39,795 nucleotides of DNA from Vibrio sp. 10N.261.45.E2. Its GTDB lineage: Bacteria; Pseudomonadota; Gammaproteobacteria; Enterobacterales; Vibrionaceae. Shown here one piece after another: positions 9,101 through 15,945 of this stretch. Location of the stretch: assembly GCF_002875705.1 (NCBI RefSeq), contig NZ_MCZZ01000145.1, forward strand, positions 1-39,795. The letters are read 5' to 3'. Made by a program: the position numbers and the translations under genes. The first letter of the stretch is position 1; each line of letters opens with the position of its first letter. The notes beneath the pieces are model-generated. The model searched no databases, was not told where the DNA came from, and was given only the letters and a program-made list of their open reading frames with translations.

Positions 9101-11808
9101 TCTTCAATACTGAATTGCTGGTCTTGAGGAACCGGCAAATCATTCACAGGGTTAACCGTAAGATCGGCTGTTGCTTGAACCGTGTCAGTACCATCAGTAA
9201 TGTTGAATTGAATATCAATGTCACCATTGAAGTTCGCATCTGGCGTGATGGTGAAGCTACCATCATCATTGGCAGTAACTGTTGCGTTACCATCTACCGT
9301 TAAGTCGCTCGCGGTTAGGTCTTCGCCCTCAACATCAGACGCTTGAGACAACAGCTGATCTTGGCTCAATGTGATTGAACCATCTTCGTTAACGTTGTAC
9401 GCCAAATCACCCGATACTGGCGCATCATTGATTGGCAATACGTCAACATTGATGACGGTTTCAACTTCTGCACCATCTTCATCACGAATGGTGACATCAA
9501 GCTGTACTTGGCCATTAAAGTTCTCGTTCGGAGCGAAGCTACAAGTACCGTCACCATTTACTGAGAAGATGCCGTCAGGACCATCGTAGCTAATACCAAC
9601 AAGCTCAACATCCCCTTCAACATCAGAGGCATTTAGTAGCACTTGTGATTCGTTGAAGGTCAGTACTGAATCTTCATCAATGGTGTAAGACGTTGGGCCT
9701 GCAACTGGTGGATCGTTTACTTCAAGAACATTGATACCAGCGGTCGTCGCATCGGTAGCACCATCTTCATCAGCAACAACCACATCCAGTGCAATTTCAC
9801 CGCTAAAGTTTTCATTTGGCGAGAAGGTGTATGTACCATCGCCATTGATTTCCAATACACCGTCACTACCGGAATACGTCACACTGTCGATAGATACATC
9901 ACCTTCAACATCTGAAGATGTTGCCAACAGTTGTGCATCAGAAATGGTAATCGAATTGTCTTCATTTACGGTGTAAGACGTAGAACCCGCAACTGGTGGG
10001 TCGTTTTCAGGAGTCACACTAACATCAATGTTTGCAGACACCGTATCGGTGCCGTCCGACACATCGAAGCTGAAGCTCACATCGCCATTGAAGTTTTCAT
10101 TTGGCGCAAAGCTGTATGAGCCATCACCATTATCCGTCAGTACACCATCAGTGCCTTCATAGGTGATACCTTCAACAGTTAAGTTATCGCCTTCAACGTC
10201 TGTTGCGCCTGTAAGCAGATCCGCGTCTGTGAACTGTAAAGTACCATCTTCTGCAATACTGAACTGCTGATCTTGAGGAACTGGTAGATCATTTACTGGA
10301 TTAACTGTTAGGTCGGCAGAAGCTTGAACCGTATTGGTACCATCAGAGATATCAAAGCTGATATCGATGTCACCATTGAAGTTCTCATCTGGCGTAATGG
10401 TGAAACTACCATCATCGTTAGCAACAACTGTTGCATCACCGTCAACCGTTAGACCGCTAGCCGTTAGGTCATCACCTTCCACGTCAGAAGCTTGCGATAG
10501 AAGTTGCTCTTGACTCAAACGGATGGAACCGTCTTCATCTACTGAGTAAGCTAGGTCACCTGATACCGGCGCATCATCCACAGCAGTGACGCTGACATCA
10601 ATGTTCGCAGATACAGTATCTGTACCATCTGATACATCAAAGCCGAAGTTTACGTCGCCATTGAAGTTTTCATTTGGCGCAAAGGTGTAAGTACCATTGC
10701 CGTTGTCGGTCAGGATACCGTCGCCACCATCGTAGGTCACACCCTCAACAGTAAGGTTGTCGCCTTCGATATCTGTTGCTCCAGCAAGAAGATCGGCGTC
10801 GGTGAACACAAGAGTGCCATCTTCTTCAATTTCAAACGTTTTATCTTCAGGAACCGGTGCATCATTAATCGGACGTACCGTTAAATCAATTGCGCTACTG
10901 ATCGTTTCTTGGCCGTCACTGATGTCGAAAGTAAGATCCAGTTCACCATTGAAATCCGCAGAAGGAACAACGGTGAAGGTACCGTCTCCATTGTCTTGAA
11001 CTGTTGCATCAGCCCCAACTTGAACGTTAGAAGCAACAAGCTCATCTCCATCTACATCACTTGCGTATTCGAGTAATTGTTCTTGAGTGAATGTTATGGA
11101 ACCATCTTCATCCATGATGTAGGCAAGATCTTGTTCTGCTTCTGGAGCATCGTTTTCGCTCTCTACTTTGATTTTGAACGTTTCACTTACCGTTTCAGAA
11201 TCAAAGTCATCTTCTACTTCGCTGATGGTCTCTTCGTCAGAAGCTTGAACATCAACTGCAAATGTCTCTTCTACGGTCTGTGAATCGAGGTCATCACTGA
11301 CTTGTTGGTCATCCGACTCAGAAGATGTCGCACTAGGTGCTGCAGAAGTGCGTGCAGCTTGGCCTTGTTCTTCGTTACCTTCAGCGTCTGCTCCTCCTGA
11401 GGCGGCCTCTGCATTGTCGCCACCTACAGCTTGAGCGCCCGCTCCCGAACCGCCGCCACTACCAGCAGCATTCTCTGAGCCAGCTTCTGAAGCTGCCCCA
11501 CCAGCTACATTGGATTGTGCAGCATCTGAATCTTGATCGCTTTCTGGCGTCTCTTCTTGCACAGCCGCACCAGAAGCTGAGGCATCTTCAGTATTGCCCG
11601 CACCACTTGGGTTTTCATCTAAAGCCTGGTTTATTTCGTCTGCCGCATCCGTGTTTTCAGCACCCGTTGCTATTGTCGACGCAATCGTATTTTGTTGATT
11701 TTGTTGATTCTGCTGCTGGGAGGGCGTACCCGCGTCGCTCGTGTCCGTTTGTTCTACCGCGTCATTTAGGTCTTCGTTTTGGTTATTTTGGTTATTTTCG
11801 CCTGCCAT
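148..11808 (-). CDS. Giant tandem-95/cadherin-like repeat adhesin, 3' end interrupted by IS
   Basis: The open frame of 3886 residues starts at an ATG with a good GGAGG 7 bases upstream. Residues 1 to ~215 are acidic, Q/N/S/A-rich and have no Sec signal peptide, as usual for type I secretion substrates. About thirty domains of ~95 residues follow, each beginning ND-x-P and carrying E-D-G-S-I-T, D-x-D-G-D, N-G-D-G-T-Y and N-E-N-F-N-G motifs, typical of Ca-binding tandem-95/cadherin-like adhesin repeats. Two unlike modules interrupt the array (about 6255-7133 and 3272-4262). The last repeat is cut mid-domain and ends in nine IS-encoded residues, so the C-terminal export signal is absent. The divergent type I secretion operon is the obvious exporter. 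The likely role of the intact protein is a surface adhesin or biofilm protein. It is unclear whether the truncated product is made or exported. Confidence 0.9.
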   Translation of the reverse strand: MAGENNQNNQNEDLNDAVEQTDTSDAGTPSQQQNQQNQQNTIASTIATGAENTDAADEINQALDENPSGAGNTEDASASGAAVQEETPESDQDSDAAQSNVAGGAASEAGSENAAGSGGGSGAGAQAVGGDNAEAASGGADAEGNEEQGQAARTSAAPSATSSESDDQQVSDDLDSQTVEETFAVDVQASDEETISEVEDDFDSETVSETFKIKVESENDAPEAEQDLAYIMDEDGSITFTQEQLLEYASDVDGDELVASNVQVGADATVQDNGDGTFTVVPSADFNGELDLTFDISDGQETISSAIDLTVRPINDAPVPEDKTFEIEEDGTLVFTDADLLAGATDIEGDNLTVEGVTYDGGDGILTDNGNGTYTFAPNENFNGDVNFGFDVSDGTDTVSANIDVSVTAVDDAPVSGDLAYSVDEDGSIRLSQEQLLSQASDVEGDDLTASGLTVDGDATVVANDDGSFTITPDENFNGDIDISFDISDGTNTVQASADLTVNPVNDLPVPQDQQFSIAEDGTLQFTDADLLTGATDVEGDNLTVEGITYEGTDGVLTDNGDGSYSFAPNENFNGDVSFSFDVSDGTDTVSANIDVSVTPENDPPVAGSTSYTVNEDNSITISDAQLLATSSDVEGDVSIDSVTYSGSDGVLEINGDGTYTFSPNENFSGEIALDVVVADEDGATDATTAGINVLEVNDPPVAGPTSYTIDEDSVLTFNESQVLLNASDVEGDVELVGISYDGPDGIFSVNGDGTCSFAPNENFNGQVQLDVTIRDEDGAEVETVINVDVLPINDAPVSGDLAYNVNEDGSITLSQDQLLSQASDVEGEDLTASDLTVDGNATVTANDDGSFTITPDANFNGDIDIQFNITDGTDTVQATADLTVNPVNDLPVPQDQQFSIEEDGTLQFTDADLLTSATDIDGDDLTVEGISYTGGDGVLTDHGDGTYTFAPNENFNGDVNFSFDVSDGTETVSANIDVSVTPENDPPVAGSTSYMVNEDNAITISDEQLLANSSDVEGAVSIDSVTYSGTDGVFQDNGDGSYTFLPNENFSGDISLDVIVADEDGSIDETTAGITVLEVNDPPVAGPTSYTIDEDSVLTFSESQILVNASDVEGDVELVGINYDGSDGIFTVNGDGTCSFAPNENFNGQVQLGVTIQDEDGATVETHINVDVLPINDAPVSGDLAYTINEDSSITLSQEQLLARAGDIDSDNLEAINLSTDENATIQQNEDGSYTITLDADYNGDLDLSFDIIDNDGGSVQVGLDITVNPVNDLPQAQDQQFTIEEDGTLLFTDADLLAGASDIDGDDLSIENVLYTGADGVLSDNGDGTYSFAPNENFNGEVQFSFDVSDGTGSTPAVIDVSVTPENDPPVAGSTSYTVQEDGQITISAEQLLANSSDVEGDVSLSEVSYSGDDGSFVDNGNGTFTFTPNENFDGDISLDVVVVDEDGATATTTAGIDVIAVNDGPETSGIQAEVDEDNSITITQEQLLANATDVEGDELTASNLQTNDPDATIVANDDGSFTITHTENFNGELDFTYSISDGENEVLTTLDLTVNPVNDAPEAGEEIFIQAQEDQTVGVTLREEPALRLDQAPENGIIEANVNDEWVVLEVGQEVPADTEVRFVPSEDALANGTHTTQIGTFDDNASVDDWGTEVDPYTREFSDGDLTVTVQSNDDPLGAWNGNTHIGHGIGDTDRQGLSGDEKLTVSVEGQDINEISFHLDGLGGWFMEESRHFTEVEIRAFNEDGDMIDSMTYHKEDRGTFETDYTLTVDQPVSYFELGTVQGNGTYVVQNMTVSQTCHDEAVFTSIGVDGSEITETVELNIHAGDNEIELTADLPNITIDTEGSAQFASVVITEEQLLAQASDIDSDDLDIQNLELVGENSEHATLTDNGDGTWTVTPDENFYGEIELGYQVTDGELTDSNIININFESVNDAPIVSGPIVLSTDEDEGITFSADDLLANTTDVEGDTLSISDITYGGDNGELVDNGDGTFTFMPNENFNGEIDIDYKVFDGTDEVATHLDLTVVPVNDVPVPGEPLHTQMLENGSMIIEAKDLLSGATDVDGDILHVENLLLADQTQGTLTDNGDNTFTFEPAEDFYGEVNLTFDISDGQASAPSTARVDVEIVNEGPEVSGPIEAAVDEDGSITITQEDLLANATDVDGDNLEAVNFATNDPNAVVVENSDGSFTITPSADFFGEIEFTYDVTDAIETVAADLNLTVNPINDAPDVPDMSFTTEDGQAITITEAELLAQATDIEGDELSVVNVTSASDTVEVTDNGDGTYTLTPEQGFFGNVDLAFDVSDGTDVVAANIDLKVEFVNDAPEATPMVADVDEDGSILVTQEMLLENASDQDGDELFASALETNDPNASIVDNGDGTYTVTPSENFNGDIAFTYEVSDGELSTSNDMTLTVNPVNDIPIVAPGMYHIEEDGSILFTQEDLLSGAIDIDGDDLSVTSINYSGDEGTVTDNGDGTFSFVPEEHFSGDLQFSFTVTDGTTEVEQDLNVHIEAVADAPDLVITDGDGVNVDDQAILVEPGGIVELNIAAALVDQDLSETLTVTVDGVPEGSVIQYDNEGVLNDQENGITSYNDTEITVTFEGETAGYQNAAGYYKVDEDGNITGVEVVYENASQVGGGGDLVPGQDQFSFQVSEGESFNLFLIPNGHQHNDFDAMQDGQYEFRAADGSPANMDTVDPQLVFVAADGTETVVQGQNGDAIFHGGSSSQLNQDGIEHTRTTINEDGELVYGFEDLYGGGDADYADFNFTIDVGEVNSQIYSGEVTVGPDGTVNLPTTAIENALQIQLPEDFNEQLEVHVTATATELSNDDSETVSQTIYINATGSHIEHAPEALPVAAKVEEDGSIVITQEDLLANARDLDGDQLTALNLATDDDSVTITDNGDGTYTLTPDADFNGDVSFTFDVSDGDDVVSTNLELTVSPVNDGPEAQDQAFTVNEDGVLTFNDHDLLTGATDIEGDDLSVEGVTYTGTDGVLTDNGDGTYSFAPNENFNGDVNFSFNVSDGTDSVTANIDVSVTPENDPPVAGSTSYTVHEDNSITISNEQLLVNSSDIEGEVAIESVTYSGSDGVLEINGDGTYTFSPNENFNGEVSLDVVVVDEDDAAVSTTAGISVLEVNDPPVAGPTSYTIDEDSVLTFNESQVLLNASDIESDVELVEISYDGPDGIFSINGDGTCSFAPNENFNGQVQLDVTIQDEDGAQVDTHITVDVLPINDVPVSGDLAYSVEEDSSITLSQEQLLAQASDVEGDDLTASNLTVDGDATVVANDDGSFTITPDANFNGDIDLTFDINDGTDTLVATADLTVNPVNDLPQPQDQTFSIGEDGVLNFTDEDLLTGATDIDGDDLSVEGVNYTGTDGVLTDNGDGSYTFAPNENFNGDVNFSFDVSDGTDTVQANIDVSVTPENDPPVAGSTSYTVHEDNSITISNEQLLANSSDIEGEVAIDSVTYSGADGVFEDNGDGTYTFSPNENFNGEVSLDVVVTDEDGTTEATTAGITVLEVNDPPIAGSTSYSVNEDEVITISSEQLLANSSDIEGEVAIDSVNYTGADGIFTDNGDGTFSFAPNANFDGDVSLDVVVTDEDGATTATTASIDVLPINDPPVSGDLAYSIDEDGSITLSQEQLLSQASDVDGDDLTASNLTVDGDATVVANDDGSFTITPDANFNGDIDLTFDINDGTDTLVATADLTVNPVNDLPQPQDQTFSIGEDGVLNFTDEDLLTGATDIDGDDLSVEGVNYTGADGVLTDNGDGSYSFAPNENFNGDVNFSFDVSDGTDTVQANIDVSVTPENDPPVAGSTSYTVHEDNSITISNEQLLANSSDIEGEVEIDSVTYSGADGVFEDNGDGTYTFSPNENFNGEVNCSGIVNLAT
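178..2976 (-). repeat. C-proximal higher-order repeat array of adhesin domains (1149-bp period)
   Basis: Domains follow the order QDQxF, AGSTSY, AGPTSY, SGDLAY (named by their first residues). Unit boundaries fall near 2976, 2118 and 969, and matching bases are 1149 apart (for example 181 and 1330). DNA copies are nearly identical over long runs, which indicates recent duplication or gene conversion. In the middle unit the AGPTSY position is occupied by an AGSTSY-like domain. The last unit is cut by the IS at 178. Confidence 0.85.
3272..4262 (-). other. DUF4114-like module inside the adhesin (second island)
   Basis: This segment of ~330 residues lies between two ordinary repeats. Its core has F-N-L-F-L-I-P-N-G followed ~100 residues later by GFEDLYGGGDADYADFNF, which resembles the FEDL-GGGD-D-D signature of DUF4114 domains found in large bacterial surface and RTX-type proteins. 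It is preceded by a beta-rich stretch with DADLVxxDLSETLTVTV-like features. The function of DUF4114 is not established. Confidence 0.55.
6255..7133 (-). other. Non-repeat module inside the adhesin (first island)
   Basis: Within the adhesin this segment breaks the 95-residue rhythm. It contains a VCBS/SwmB-like stretch (region of RLDQAPENGIIEA) and then a ~150-residue Trp/Gly/His-rich beta domain with LGAWNGNTHIGHGIGDTD and FHLDGLGGWF. I do not recognise the second part as a named family with confidence. It could be a ligand-binding or carbohydrate-binding module displayed on the repeat stalk, but this is inferred only from its position. Confidence 0.5.
7420..10580 (-). repeat. N-proximal higher-order repeat array of adhesin domains (1149-bp period)
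   Basis: The order is SGDLAY, QDQQF, AGSTSY, AGPTSY, repeated. Unit starts lie near 10580, 9431 and 8282, again 1149 bases (383 codons) apart. The third unit has only three domains before a diverged domain begins near 7420. The same four domain types form the C-proximal array, with diverged, non-periodic domains lying between the two arrays. Confidence 0.85.
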
Positions 11809-11997
11809 TACAGCCTCCGTTGCTACTAGCTAACTGATCGTATTTAGAAGCATTAAAGGACACCATTTTGAAAAACCAAATTTTTATACAACATTTTTCA
11901 TATTTTTCTTTTTATGTATAAAGAATCAAAAAAAATTTGAAAACCACCTTTAAAGATCCTTAGTTATTGTGATTAAAGCAATTAAGGCAGTGGAGCG
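11809..11997. promoter_or_regulatory. A+T-rich divergent control region between adhesin and secretion operon
   Basis: The 189 bases separate the two divergent transcription units and must carry both promoters. The middle (about 11875-11945) is extremely A+T-rich with A and T runs, as seen at H-NS-silenced surface-protein loci. I could not pick a convincing -35/-10 pair. The adhesin ribosome site is GGAGG just upstream of its start. Confidence 0.5.
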
Positions 11998-12348
11998 ATG
12001 ATAGACATGACGAATTTGTTGCGCTCGGTTGACAACAACCACAAAGGGCTGCAATTGCTATTGGGCGATTTTTACAATGACTTTTCTGACGCGGCCCTAA
12101 ATATAGAAAAACTTCATAAAGATAATCGTTTTGATGAACTGAACAGTTACTCAAAAAAATTGAAGACCATCTTAACGCTGCTTTGCGATCAAGACCTTCC
12201 GCCCAAAATGGCTAAATTGGAACATTTGAGCAGACACGAGTTCCCTGCGCCGGAAGAGCTTATAGAGGGTATAAAAACTGAATTGCACAACGTCAATCGA
12301 CAAATCAACCACTTGTTGGATATTAAGGAAGTAATAGATGGCAAGTAA
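11998..12348 (+). CDS. Degenerate HPt-like protein, first gene of secretion operon
   Basis: This is a small all-helical protein of 116 residues with no signal or membrane segment. Its pattern matches a histidine-phosphotransfer domain: a hydrophobic helix with LLLGDF, then a second helix FDELNSYSKKLKTIL, which aligns with the HPt motif x-L-x-x-x-A-H-x-L-K-G. In that alignment the phospho-accepting His is Lys53, so phosphotransfer is not expected. It lies 12 bases upstream of the HlyD gene, in the same operon as a receiver-bearing pseudo-kinase, which makes a docking or inhibitory role plausible. GGAG at 11992-11995 sits only 2 bases from this ATG but 11 bases from an in-frame ATG at 12007, so translation may start at either. 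The fold call comes from pattern matching by eye. Confidence 0.6.
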   Translation: MIDMTNLLRSVDNNHKGLQLLLGDFYNDFSDAALNIEKLHKDNRFDELNSYSKKLKTILTLLCDQDLPPKMAKLEHLSRHEFPAPEELIEGIKTELHNVNRQINHLLDIKEVIDGK

Positions 12349-12360
12349 CCGAGGTCAGTC

Positions 12361-13710
12361 ATGAGCAATAACCAAATAGAACATCACCTCAGAAAAGCGC
12401 TTGTTTCAAATAACGAGGCTTCTAAGGTCACTGCAGATGACACTATTGTGCTTGCTAGTGCCATGACCAGCGTTCATAAAACGTTACTCATTATATTTTT
12501 ACTCGCTTTGGTCGCTATAGCCGTGGCATCGCAAGCACGTATCGACATTGTTGTGTCTGTACGTGGTGAACTGCTATTGGAGTCCGATGTCGAGAAGGTT
12601 CAACATCTAGAAGGCGGGATATTAGAAGAGTTGCTCGTCAGAAAAGGTGAAGTCGTCTACGAAGGCCAACCTATCGCTCGAATTCGCTCACTAGACCGTA
12701 ACACCCAACTTGATACCGTAAATACTGAAATCATTCAGATAGAACTCGATAAGATTCGTTATGAAAGCTTACGTGACATGGTAGAGCCTAACTTTGATGC
12801 TTTCATTGAGAAATATCCAGAGCAAGTTCAGGTCAACATGAACACGTGGAGGCAAGAGTTCTCTAAAAACCGCTCTAACGAAGAACTCATTACACACGAT
12901 ATTAAGCACAAGAATTCTTTAATCAGTTCGATGTTGAAGCGTCGCAAAAGTTCAGAGAATCAGCTCTCTCTGATACGTAAGCAACTCAACATCAAAAACA
13001 CCCTCTATAAGGAAGAAATGGCGTCTTATGTCGACGTCCTCAACATGAAAGTACAAGAGTCTAATATGGTGCGAGAAATTGAGAACCTTGACGAGTCTGT
13101 GATGAATGAGCGTTTTCAACTCGACAAACTAGAAAAACAACATCGTGACTTGGTTGAGAACCGAAACTCAGAATACCAAGCACAAATTATTCAAGCGAAT
13201 AAAGACCTTAAGTTGAAGCGTATCTTACAACCGCAGCATTCCGACAAAGTTGATCGTCTGATCGTCTACTCTCCAGTGGATGGTGTGGTCGACAAAGTAC
13301 ACTTCAACTTCCGTTCCGCTGTAATCCCACCAGGTGAAAGTATCGCTGATATTGCACCGATCAATAACTCCCTGCACGGTGAAGCGAAGATCCCACGTAA
13401 AGACATGGGTTTCGTTGAGATAGGCCAAGCGGTAAAAGTAAAAATGGATACCTATAACTTCGCAAAATACGGGTTCGTTGAGGGAACTATCGCCTCAATT
13501 AGCCGCTCATCATACGAAGAAGAAGATGCCGAATTCTATTTGGCAGAGATTGAAATTGACCGAAACTTTCTTGAACGAGGAGGCACTCAATACAAATTAT
13601 CGCCTTATATGGAATTTACCGCCGATGTGAAAACAGGTTCGCGTCGCGTGATCGAATACGCAGCGAAGCCTGTGATGTCAGCCATCGAAGATGCATTCGA
13701 TGAGAGGTAG
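12361..13710 (+). CDS. HlyD-family type I secretion periplasmic adaptor
   Basis: The 449-residue protein has a short cytoplasmic N-terminus and one membrane segment at about residues 39-58. A split lipoyl/biotinyl-type half follows (V-Q-H-L-E-G-G-I with G-E-V-V-Y-E-G-Q-P), then a long periplasmic coiled coil (about 115-290), the second lipoyl half (SPVDGVVDKVHF) and a beta-barrel region ending in S-P-Y-M-E-F-T-A-D-V-K-T-G. This is the membrane-fusion protein that links the inner-membrane ABC complex to the TolC-type channel. Length and order fit HlyD/LapC/RtxD-type adaptors. GAGG precedes the start. The next gene begins 3 bases after its stop, so the two are probably cotranslated. Confidence 0.92.
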   Translation: MSNNQIEHHLRKALVSNNEASKVTADDTIVLASAMTSVHKTLLIIFLLALVAIAVASQARIDIVVSVRGELLLESDVEKVQHLEGGILEELLVRKGEVVYEGQPIARIRSLDRNTQLDTVNTEIIQIELDKIRYESLRDMVEPNFDAFIEKYPEQVQVNMNTWRQEFSKNRSNEELITHDIKHKNSLISSMLKRRKSSENQLSLIRKQLNIKNTLYKEEMASYVDVLNMKVQESNMVREIENLDESVMNERFQLDKLEKQHRDLVENRNSEYQAQIIQANKDLKLKRILQPQHSDKVDRLIVYSPVDGVVDKVHFNFRSAVIPPGESIADIAPINNSLHGEAKIPRKDMGFVEIGQAVKVKMDTYNFAKYGFVEGTIASISRSSYEEEDAEFYLAEIEIDRNFLERGGTQYKLSPYMEFTADVKTGSRRVIEYAAKPVMSAIEDAFDER

Positions 13711-13713
13711 TTA

Positions 13714-15945
13714 ATGAGCGGAAAACCTTCCTACAATATTTCCTTACCAGCATTGCGCTTAAGCATATTCTTTAGTGTGATATTGGCAGCGTTCGCTTTC
13801 TATTTATACTTTTCTTGGGCGAAAGTAGATTCGGTTGCGCAAGTGCAAAGCGCCCCCTTGCTCATACAAGCCCAGAAACTTAATCAAACGATAGAACTTG
13901 ACATACAAACTTTGCAGCACTGCTTAAAAGAGCATAATTGCAGTACTAATGAGTTTGATCCTTCGACTTTGAAAAGTGAGATAGATGAGTTTCGTTCTCT
14001 GGCTTCGTTAAACAAAACCGAATTCAGCTTAGTTGGCGCGACTGAATATACTCAACTTGAATTAGCGATTAACCGTTTTTCTGATAGCGCTAAAACACGT
14101 AACGATGTACTCGATTTATACCTCTCACTGACTAGCAACTACCTGCAAATGGATGACAACTATCGCACCATGTTTAACAACCATGCGAGCGACTTGATGT
14201 CTGAGAAGAACGAGTTCTTTGTGTGGTTGTTTATGGTGGTGGTAGTACTGGCTGTGATCGCAGTCCTGTCCAACGTAGTTGCCATGTTCAAGTTAAAGAA
14301 ATCCAGCTCTAACGAACGAGAAATCGATTATGAATTCGATGCCTTGTATCAAGAACTTAAGCAGCTAGATTTACAAAGACTTGAAGAGCTTCTCAACGAA
14401 GTCAGTATCAATCCGAAGCAACGTCAAATCTACTCTTATCTCAAACTAATCTTCAGTAAATTGGAAGACCAAAAGCGCAATAACGACCTCTACAAACAGC
14501 TGTATGCGTTGATCGGCTATGAGATTCGTGGAATCACAAATACCATCAACGGTGGTGTCCAATACCTCGTTCAAGAAACCGATGAGAACGGCGTATTGAT
14601 GGCGAAGGATATAACCTCTGCATGCAGCACCTTATCTGAGCTAGCAGAAAACTATAATCGATTGATTTCACAGGGTACGGAAAGTAAATCGAAAGAGTTT
14701 TCGCTACTCAACGTACTGTCGGAATTGATGATTCATATCAGTGCCAAAGTTCAACGAAATGAAGGTGAACTTGACTGCTTTATCTCTGACAATTTGCCGA
14801 ATCGTGTTGCAGGCCAATCCACCAGCTTATTCTGGATACTATTCCTTCAGCTTTCTAACGCTATTCAACTCAAATCGAATAAAAAACTGTTTGTGACGAT
14901 TGAATCGGGTGCAGCGTCAGATATGGAAAATACCCGTGTAACCATTAACCTAAACTTCTTATCAACGCTCGACGTGTCTGTTGCCAAGTTGAATAAACTC
15001 CATTGGAGCGTCCACAAAGACCATACGGCCAACACAGATGATTTAGCTAAAAGCGTTCTGAAAGATTACGGGTATTACGAGAGTCATTGGTTCCAATCAG
15101 GCACCCAAGAACGTTTTCAAATTGAACTTGATCTCAAGGCTAAGAATTTCCACACAGAGAAAACTCGCTTCGATGGTAAGCGTTTACTGTTATGTGCCAA
15201 TACTCAAATCCGTATTGATGTGATGAAGAAAATGCTCAGTAACTTAGGACTGGACATCACCGAGGTTCGCACTGCAAACGAGCTTTTCTCTACCGCGAAA
15301 ACGTTCGGAGATTACGATGCGATTATGCTGACGGATACCTTTGAGCCCAATAAGTTACCCTCACTGAGCAAAACAGTGAAATCCCAACTTAAGAACCACC
15401 CAAACACCAAGTTGCTGTTGTCGGTGACCAACACTCAACAAGCACAAGAGTGTCATAGCTTCGTCGACAAGATCATCAACTCCCCTGCTATCCCTTACGA
15501 GTTCATTCCAAATCTACTTACCATTATGGAAGCAGAAGCCTCGGAAGAGCAGATGGAAAACAGCTCATTCCTTATCGTGGAAGATGACCGTGTTCAGCAG
15601 ATCTTGCTCAAACGAATTCTTACTAAACAAGAGTATGAACCAGATACCGTTGGCGATGGTGCCGATGCCGTGAAGCACTTCATGAATAAACGTTCCGACA
15701 TCATCTTCATGGACTGCATCATGCCAGGAATGGGTGGCATCGAAGCTACAAAACGCATTCGTCAGTTCGAACAAGAAAACGAGAAAAACCCTTGTACCAT
15801 CATTGGTGCAACCGCATTGACCAGTAGTAACGAACACCAGGCTTGTATTGAGGCCGGAATGGATTACGTGATCAGTAAACCTTATAAAAGCGACCAAATC
15901 ATCAAGGTGATCAACAAGTATGTTGCGGTACAGAAACTTAACTAG
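13714..15945 (+). CDS. Membrane pseudo-histidine kinase with C-terminal receiver
   Basis: The 743 residues are arranged as a membrane segment (~14-34), a periplasmic helical domain (~35-165), a second membrane segment (~168-192), a cytoplasmic linker, a HisKA-like dimerisation helix, an ATPase-like region and two receiver-like domains. The H-box reads IGYEIRG where active kinases have SHEIRT, so Tyr269 replaces the phospho-His. An N-box trace remains (LSNAI) but no D-x-G-x-G motif is present. The first receiver-like domain (~485-600) lacks the acidic pocket. The second (from ~620) is canonical, with E-D-D, Asp667 in FMDC, A-T-A-L-T and S-K-P. The protein cannot autophosphorylate in the usual way but may accept phosphate at Asp667 or act as a scaffold. 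Placement between the adaptor and TolC genes suggests a role in controlling export. Confidence 0.8.
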   Translation: MSGKPSYNISLPALRLSIFFSVILAAFAFYLYFSWAKVDSVAQVQSAPLLIQAQKLNQTIELDIQTLQHCLKEHNCSTNEFDPSTLKSEIDEFRSLASLNKTEFSLVGATEYTQLELAINRFSDSAKTRNDVLDLYLSLTSNYLQMDDNYRTMFNNHASDLMSEKNEFFVWLFMVVVVLAVIAVLSNVVAMFKLKKSSSNEREIDYEFDALYQELKQLDLQRLEELLNEVSINPKQRQIYSYLKLIFSKLEDQKRNNDLYKQLYALIGYEIRGITNTINGGVQYLVQETDENGVLMAKDITSACSTLSELAENYNRLISQGTESKSKEFSLLNVLSELMIHISAKVQRNEGELDCFISDNLPNRVAGQSTSLFWILFLQLSNAIQLKSNKKLFVTIESGAASDMENTRVTINLNFLSTLDVSVAKLNKLHWSVHKDHTANTDDLAKSVLKDYGYYESHWFQSGTQERFQIELDLKAKNFHTEKTRFDGKRLLLCANTQIRIDVMKKMLSNLGLDITEVRTANELFSTAKTFGDYDAIMLTDTFEPNKLPSLSKTVKSQLKNHPNTKLLLSVTNTQQAQECHSFVDKIINSPAIPYEFIPNLLTIMEAEASEEQMENSSFLIVEDDRVQQILLKRILTKQEYEPDTVGDGADAVKHFMNKRSDIIFMDCIMPGMGGIEATKRIRQFEQENEKNPCTIIGATALTSSNEHQACIEAGMDYVISKPYKSDQIIKVINKYVAVQKLN

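Noticed and set aside
178..10580. Regular tandem DNA repeats that might suggest a CRISPR or satellite
   Set aside because: Period is ~285 and 1149 bases, in frame, and encodes protein domains; there are no short repeats with unique spacers.
148..11808. Many plus-strand open frames of 60-170 codons opposite the adhesin
   Set aside because: They recur at repeat spacing, are Ser/Pro/Thr-rich antisense shadows of the repeat codons and lack ribosome sites.
11337..11837. 166-codon plus-strand open frame, Leu/His/Arg-rich
   Set aside because: It is antisense to the low-complexity adhesin N-terminus; the composition simply mirrors Gln/Ala/Ser codons.
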